A stretch of DNA of 64,000 nucleotides, taken from Leuctra nigra (Eukaryota > Arthropoda > Insecta > Plecoptera > Leuctridae). A program made the translations under genes and the position numbers. A model generated the notes under the pieces. It was not told the DNA's origin and did not search any database. It saw only the letters and a list, made by a program, of their open reading frames with translations. Below, piece after piece: positions 43,501-49,500 of this stretch (positions within the stretch are counted from its first letter, which is position 1; every line of letters starts with the position of its first letter). The stretch spans positions 37,523,017 through 37,587,016 of the forward strand of contig OW203763.1 in assembly GCA_934045905.1 (NCBI GenBank), in the 5' to 3' direction.

Positions 43501-46500
43501 AATTTGAACACGAATCACATGGTGTATGCAGGTAGGGTGGAGGGGGGTGGAGGGTACGGTTTCCGAAACAACAACGTCAACTACAAATAAGTAGTACATT
43601 AGTTATCGACATCACCAAAGATGGCAGAATTGATGCTATTTCTATCACCTAGAAAACATTCCAGGGGAAAAAATAATTGTCGTCGATTTCCTAAATACAC
43701 AGAGTATAAGTAAAAGGATATTTTATTATTTAGTATGAGGAGTCCAACAAAAATTTCTCGGTGTTTTGCCCCAACCCCATTTTCGACAAGTATATTAGTA
43801 CTGTTATTATATCCTTCATTTTACTGATGTAATAGCTGTCAGAAAACAGTATGTATACTACACTACTATATCAGAGACTATTTCTTAGAGTTTTTTTGTC
43901 ACAGTAAATTTACGTTCCATTTACGAAGTCTTTACCAGAAAAATTCTCACGTCCGGGAGCCGTTACTTTTGCAAAGTTTCGGTTCTTCGGAGGAAGCTCT
44001 AATGTGTTTGTGGTGTTGTTCACGTGGAACGTCATTTTGAAACGTCATGATTTCATCGCGACAACGACCCTTTTTAGGGCCAACACCACAAACAGCCATT
44101 GGGCTTCCACCGAAGAACTAAACCTTTTAAAATGTACTTTCTCACTGTAAGATTTCGCGTAAAAGAGTATGAAAACATTATAACTTTCTACTTTGATAAT
44201 GGATGATTTTTTTGGGGTTTTATTCTTAATTATTTATAATTTCAATCAGCACCAAAAAATCAAATCTCTCGCCTTCATCCATAGGTCAATATTCAGTTTC
44301 CACAGACCGCATGGTTTAGACATGGTATTGGTACGCGAAGGTAAATGACAATCGCAAGTATTAGCACAACATTGCAAACCAACACGTCCACATTGAACCT
44401 CCACATGAAGACATTTTCAAAACACCTTCCTCAAACACCTTCCCTCTTCGTTTGAAACTCAAAGAAGATTCCTTTCCCGGAATTCCTGTGTTTTAAAGCC
44501 GCCTTTTACAAGCGCATCTGTAAGCCAGATGTCTTCTTCGTCTCATTCATGTTTTCATTACTGGTCCATTCTCTGGCCTGTCTGTCTGAAGCATCTGAAA
44601 CCACCCCTGAGCAACCACATGCTGAGTGACCGAGAACATTTAGTTCAATCGTCATCAAGAAGAGCGCCAAACGATCGCTTTTCAGTGTCATTGTGTCAGT
44701 GTGCAACTGCAGGCTTGTACAAATATTACTCAAGTAAAACTACTTTGATAAGGCTATTCACAAACTTTTCGATATTTTTGTAATTTCAATATTTAGTGGA
44801 CAATGATCGGGACGAATCGAATGATATGAACGAAATACTGAAATGACCAAAACAGAGTAAAGTTTGTGAATAGACATCGAAATAGTTTTATTTTATTATT
44901 ATAATCCAAACTTATAATCGGGAGAGAAGAGTTTACCTCTATACATGTTGTATTTTTTGGAAAAGAAACGGGAGCAACTTATATTTATGTATTTCATGAG
45001 ATTTCTGACAAATATTTCAATTAAAGATGTGTTCAATGATTTAATGTCCTATTATTAGCTTTGATTCTTATTAGTACAGAGAAAAGCATTTGCTCTAAGT
45101 TGCCCAGTATTTACCCCTCGACTAATACCACGAAAAAACTCAAGTCACAAAGCGATACCGCCGGAGCAAACTTATATTCATTCCGGGTTTTGAATTTGGG
45201 CTGTTTGGCCCCTACGCTGAGCACATTCCTTCCAAGTAGATAGCAAGCATAATCAATAAGACAATCAATCATGATGCACAATAGCACGAGGCAATGCACT
45301 TGAGAGAATGCATTTCATAACTATACACTAACACATACACCCACACGCACTTCTTGACCACGAGCTCGACTAATGCTTTTGTCACGCCGCATTTGAACAT
45401 TGCGAACAAGAGTGGGCAAAATATAACGCGGCATTACAATCCGGATGTGTACATTGAAAGATAAATAGATAATGATGCACTCTCATTACTGCGATATAGA
45501 TGAGTGATGACATTCACTGGAGAGGAAACGATTGCACCCATGACCTATGACTTAAGACATTGCCACCGCCCACCAGTTCCAGAGAAACTACACATCTGAT
45601 GAGGTGACAAAACATATGGAGCAAGTTGGCTCAGTTGGGGGAAGTTGGAAAGAACGAGGTCTCGTTCTTTCTGACTGAGTTTTTTCGTGGTTTCCCTCAG
45701 TCGAGAGGCAAATGCTGGGAAGGTTCCCTACTAATAGGCCACAACCGTCACCTTACGTATTCTTCATAAGTAAACGAGTAAACGTTTTGTCACGTTCACA
45801 AAAATGAAACGTCTGTGTAGTCTTCCCGCTACTAACTTTCAGCCCCCCTTGCAAAGTACGTAGTAATGCTAATAGTAATGCAAAGCTCCACAAGTAATTT
45901 ATTTTTACCGTCCTTACAAGATCTGATATTCGTACCATAGATATTTGTTCACGTATAGATTTGCAAAAATTAGATTTTTATGAAAAAATTACTTCTGCAT
46001 ACATTTACTACATTTGTTAATTCTAAAACGTCATATCACCAACACTCGACAAGGACCGCATCATCACAAAATTTAGACATACCAAGAAAAAACACGTCCT
46101 TAGGACAAAGACAAGGCAATTACCTTGGCCCTAAATTTTTTAACTCATTACCAAATTCCCTAAAGACAATAACAAATGTTAAAATCTTTAAAAAGTGTAT
46201 CAATATCTGGATCAAACAATTATACCTCACTGTCATTGGGATACAAGCTTAGATAGACATTCATCATATTTCTACTCCAGTAATCTGAAATTTAATTTAT
46301 AGAAAAAAATTAAATTTAGACACAATCACACAATTACATCCTTTTTCTTTTTTTTACTAATATTTGGTATTTATTATTTTACCAATTATTACTATAATTA
46401 TTATTACTAAGCTACAATTATTAAATATATTTAACTTCTGTAAAATTATGTTATTGCAAATTTGAATATTTGATACCTTCTGTACTCACGTTATCTTGAA

Positions 46501-49500
46501 TTTTAAATTGTATTAAACGATCAAACCCCTCTCCCACACACCGGCTTAGGCCTATGTGGGTGTTTATTTATGTTAGTAAAATGTGTAACTGTTGTACCTA
46601 TACAACATTGTATGTATAATATTTGTATGTTAATATAAATAAATAAAAATTTTGAATTGAATTTTTGAATTGAAAGTCATTTTTAGACCGGTCACTACAA
46701 TATTCGTTCACAATATTTTTCCATAAGGAAGTGACATGTGGTGTGCCAATTCACATCTCTTCTCTTGCATACCTTTTTGTAACCTTCCTTGTCACATATT
46801 TTCAGCTACGTTATTCGAAACATTGAACCACGCCACAAAAACAAACGCATTTTGATCTACAGCTTTCTTATCAATTACCTAATTGAAAAAATGTCAAGAC
46901 AGAAAGTCATCATCTGACAATGTTCTTCGAACTACCATCATAATAACAGTCATATTGTGTAACAGATGATAATACACCGCAAATCTCTGAGCTGATGTCT
47001 CTTGCTTTCATTTCTTGCTGGCAAGATGACCAAATCTCATGTTCATGACCCAAGAGATTCCTTCTGATGACAATAGGAACACAAAAAAACTACCGCATAG
47101 GCACCATAAAAAAGCAGTGAACTTTTGTCGAAACTATTGTCTTCCTTTATTCACCTGCCGTGCTGGCAACTTCCAAATCACCGTCAGACATTCTGCGTTT
47201 GGAAACGTGTTTTCTGGGGCCATATATGGAATACAGCGGCGTCAACAATATTATGGTCGAGTTCGAACCGTCGAAGTCTAATGCAGGAATAGTTAGGTTT
47301 ACCTACGCTTTTACTTAAACCTAGTCCTTATAGGTATTTTAATGGGTTTCGAACATCACAAGAACTAGGAAGTGATCGAGCAAAGGTTAAAAAAGTAATT
47401 TGAAGAAAATCATCGTGATTTGATCCTCTTACTACATCTAGAGTAAAAGTGTTCCTGACACAAAACCATGAACAGACAGAATATTAGTCTCGTATACATC
47501 CTTCGACGTTCGGAATTTCTCTTTTAGAAGTAACTTTTTGACTTTTGTACGTCGATCAAACTGCAAGCGTTGTCCATTACCCTGGATGATTCTAAATTGT
47601 CAAGTTATTTATTTGTTGGTCTAGTTATTTTAATTTCGTGAAGTACGAAGATTTGTTTTTGTTTCTGATTCTGATTTTGTATGAAATTTATAATTGAAAG
47701 AAATAAAATTATTTACAATCATTGGATCATTTCACAGAAATAAATGTTCGGAAAAAGGCAGTTCGTCGGCTTAGTACTTATTTGTCCTATATCCACTTTT
47801 TGAAAAATTTTAGTTAGGTATTGGATTTTGCTCATTGATACACCTTTAATACATACATAACATAAAAATACTAATTTTCCAGAAAACCTAAATTTTTGAG
47901 CTATTTGCTTCTAGGTGAAATTTTAAAATTTTTCTAAAAATGCCAAAAATTTTCTCAAAGAAGGTACCTCTTGATGTAGATTTAATTCGCCCTCAAACAT
48001 AGTTCAAATGTGATAGAAAAAAACATTGTCTTTTGCTTCTTTACACGGCGTTTTTCTAAATTTTCAATTTTTAGAAACAAAAAATTTTCAAAAAATTTAT
48101 TTTTGAAATTAAAAAATTGTTAATTTTTTTTTTTTCAAAAAATATAATAAATGGGTGTTAAAAATATGAAAAAATGCTTAAATAGTTGATATGTGCCTCC
48201 TTCTGTACAAAAACTACGTAAAAATTGGATATAGGACAAAATGCGTAACAAATATTTCGTTCCCATGACTATCTTTGTCCTATATCCAAACGGGGGTGCC
48301 CTTTATTGGAGTAATTAAGAGTACAGGGTAGAAAAATCATACAAGATATTATTCAAGACATCCATAAGAGATATTTTTTCTGTTACATAGATTAAGTAGT
48401 TTTGCCGTGAGAATGAATTCAATCTTTAAACCTCATTATCTCCGACTAGCAAAAAGCGGATATAGGACAAACAAGTACCAAGCCGACGAGTTTGCTGGCT
48501 ATTGTAACGTAAATCAAACTAAGAACGGATAAATACTGGAATTGAAGTTCAGGTTGTATCAGATGTGGACAAAATTTGGTAATAAATAATTAATAAGTTA
48601 CAGAAGAATGGAACTGTGTCCATCATGTGGGCGTTCCAAGTTCCTTAGAAATAATGGGAATTTCAAAGCTAAATTCCGAAGTCAAAGACCTAAAGAAAAA
48701 TGGAAAAATCCCAATAAGTACCTACTTATAATATAAAAAAATTATAGTTTGTGCTACATCAACTAGTTACCGCCAAAACCGAACACTCGATCTTTGGGAG
48801 GGAATATTTAATACATCAATTCTTAGATTTGTTCATACTTCACGTACACTTGGATTGGAAAAAGTAAAAATGATCGTCAAATAAATCTGATTGACACATG
48901 TTAGACTGCATCATAAGAAGTTAGTCTAAGCCCTCCTTGGTAGCTGACCTCTCATAGCAATATAACAAGCATTTATTGTACCTGTATACATGACCAACAG
49001 TCATTAAAATTTGTTCTCCGATTATTTTTTTTATTTTGCCAAGTGAACAACAAGTGATTGTGAAGTACAGATAATTTTCCGCCTGGAACTTCGAAAGAAC
49101 AGGCAAGGGGCTGAGCATAAAGGACGTCACGCTTCAGGTAGGGGGATGGGGGGGGGGGGGTGCGCCAGTATGGGACAGTGTGACAGGGGGGAGGGGAGGG
49201 TCAGGAGCCAGCAGGACGTCACGATTTGATACAGATATTTTCATTTTCAAGCATTTTAAATTTCAGTTTATATGTCGGTACCGGAAGTTTCGCTAAACAC
49301 GATAAATTCTGATACATTTTAAAGTAAAAAATATTCTATTTAAAGCGTGACAGGGAAGAGGGGGGGGGGTGTCAAAATATCCAATTTTTAGCGTGACGTA
49401 CATTATGCACAGCCCCTAAGCTAGAGAATGGTTTGTCTTACCAGTTTCAACTAGGATGGCAATTAATACTAGCAGCGCTACTGTCGGCGTCAGATGCTTG

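Larger units (their letters stand above)
41740..49100. other. First large LanB1 intron (apart from listed repeats)
   Basis: About 7.8 kb between the signal-peptide exon and the 54-base exon. Holds the LINE fragment (45980), a MITE (47764), a foldback (43968) and unassigned AT-rich sequence. No exon with convincing splice sites and matching phase was found between them. Confidence 0.45.

Noticed and set aside
44752..44876. Inverted pair CTATTCACAAACTTT / AAAGTTTGTGAATAG
   Set aside because: Short arms (about 15 bp), no target duplication; could be a MITE relic but too weak to call.
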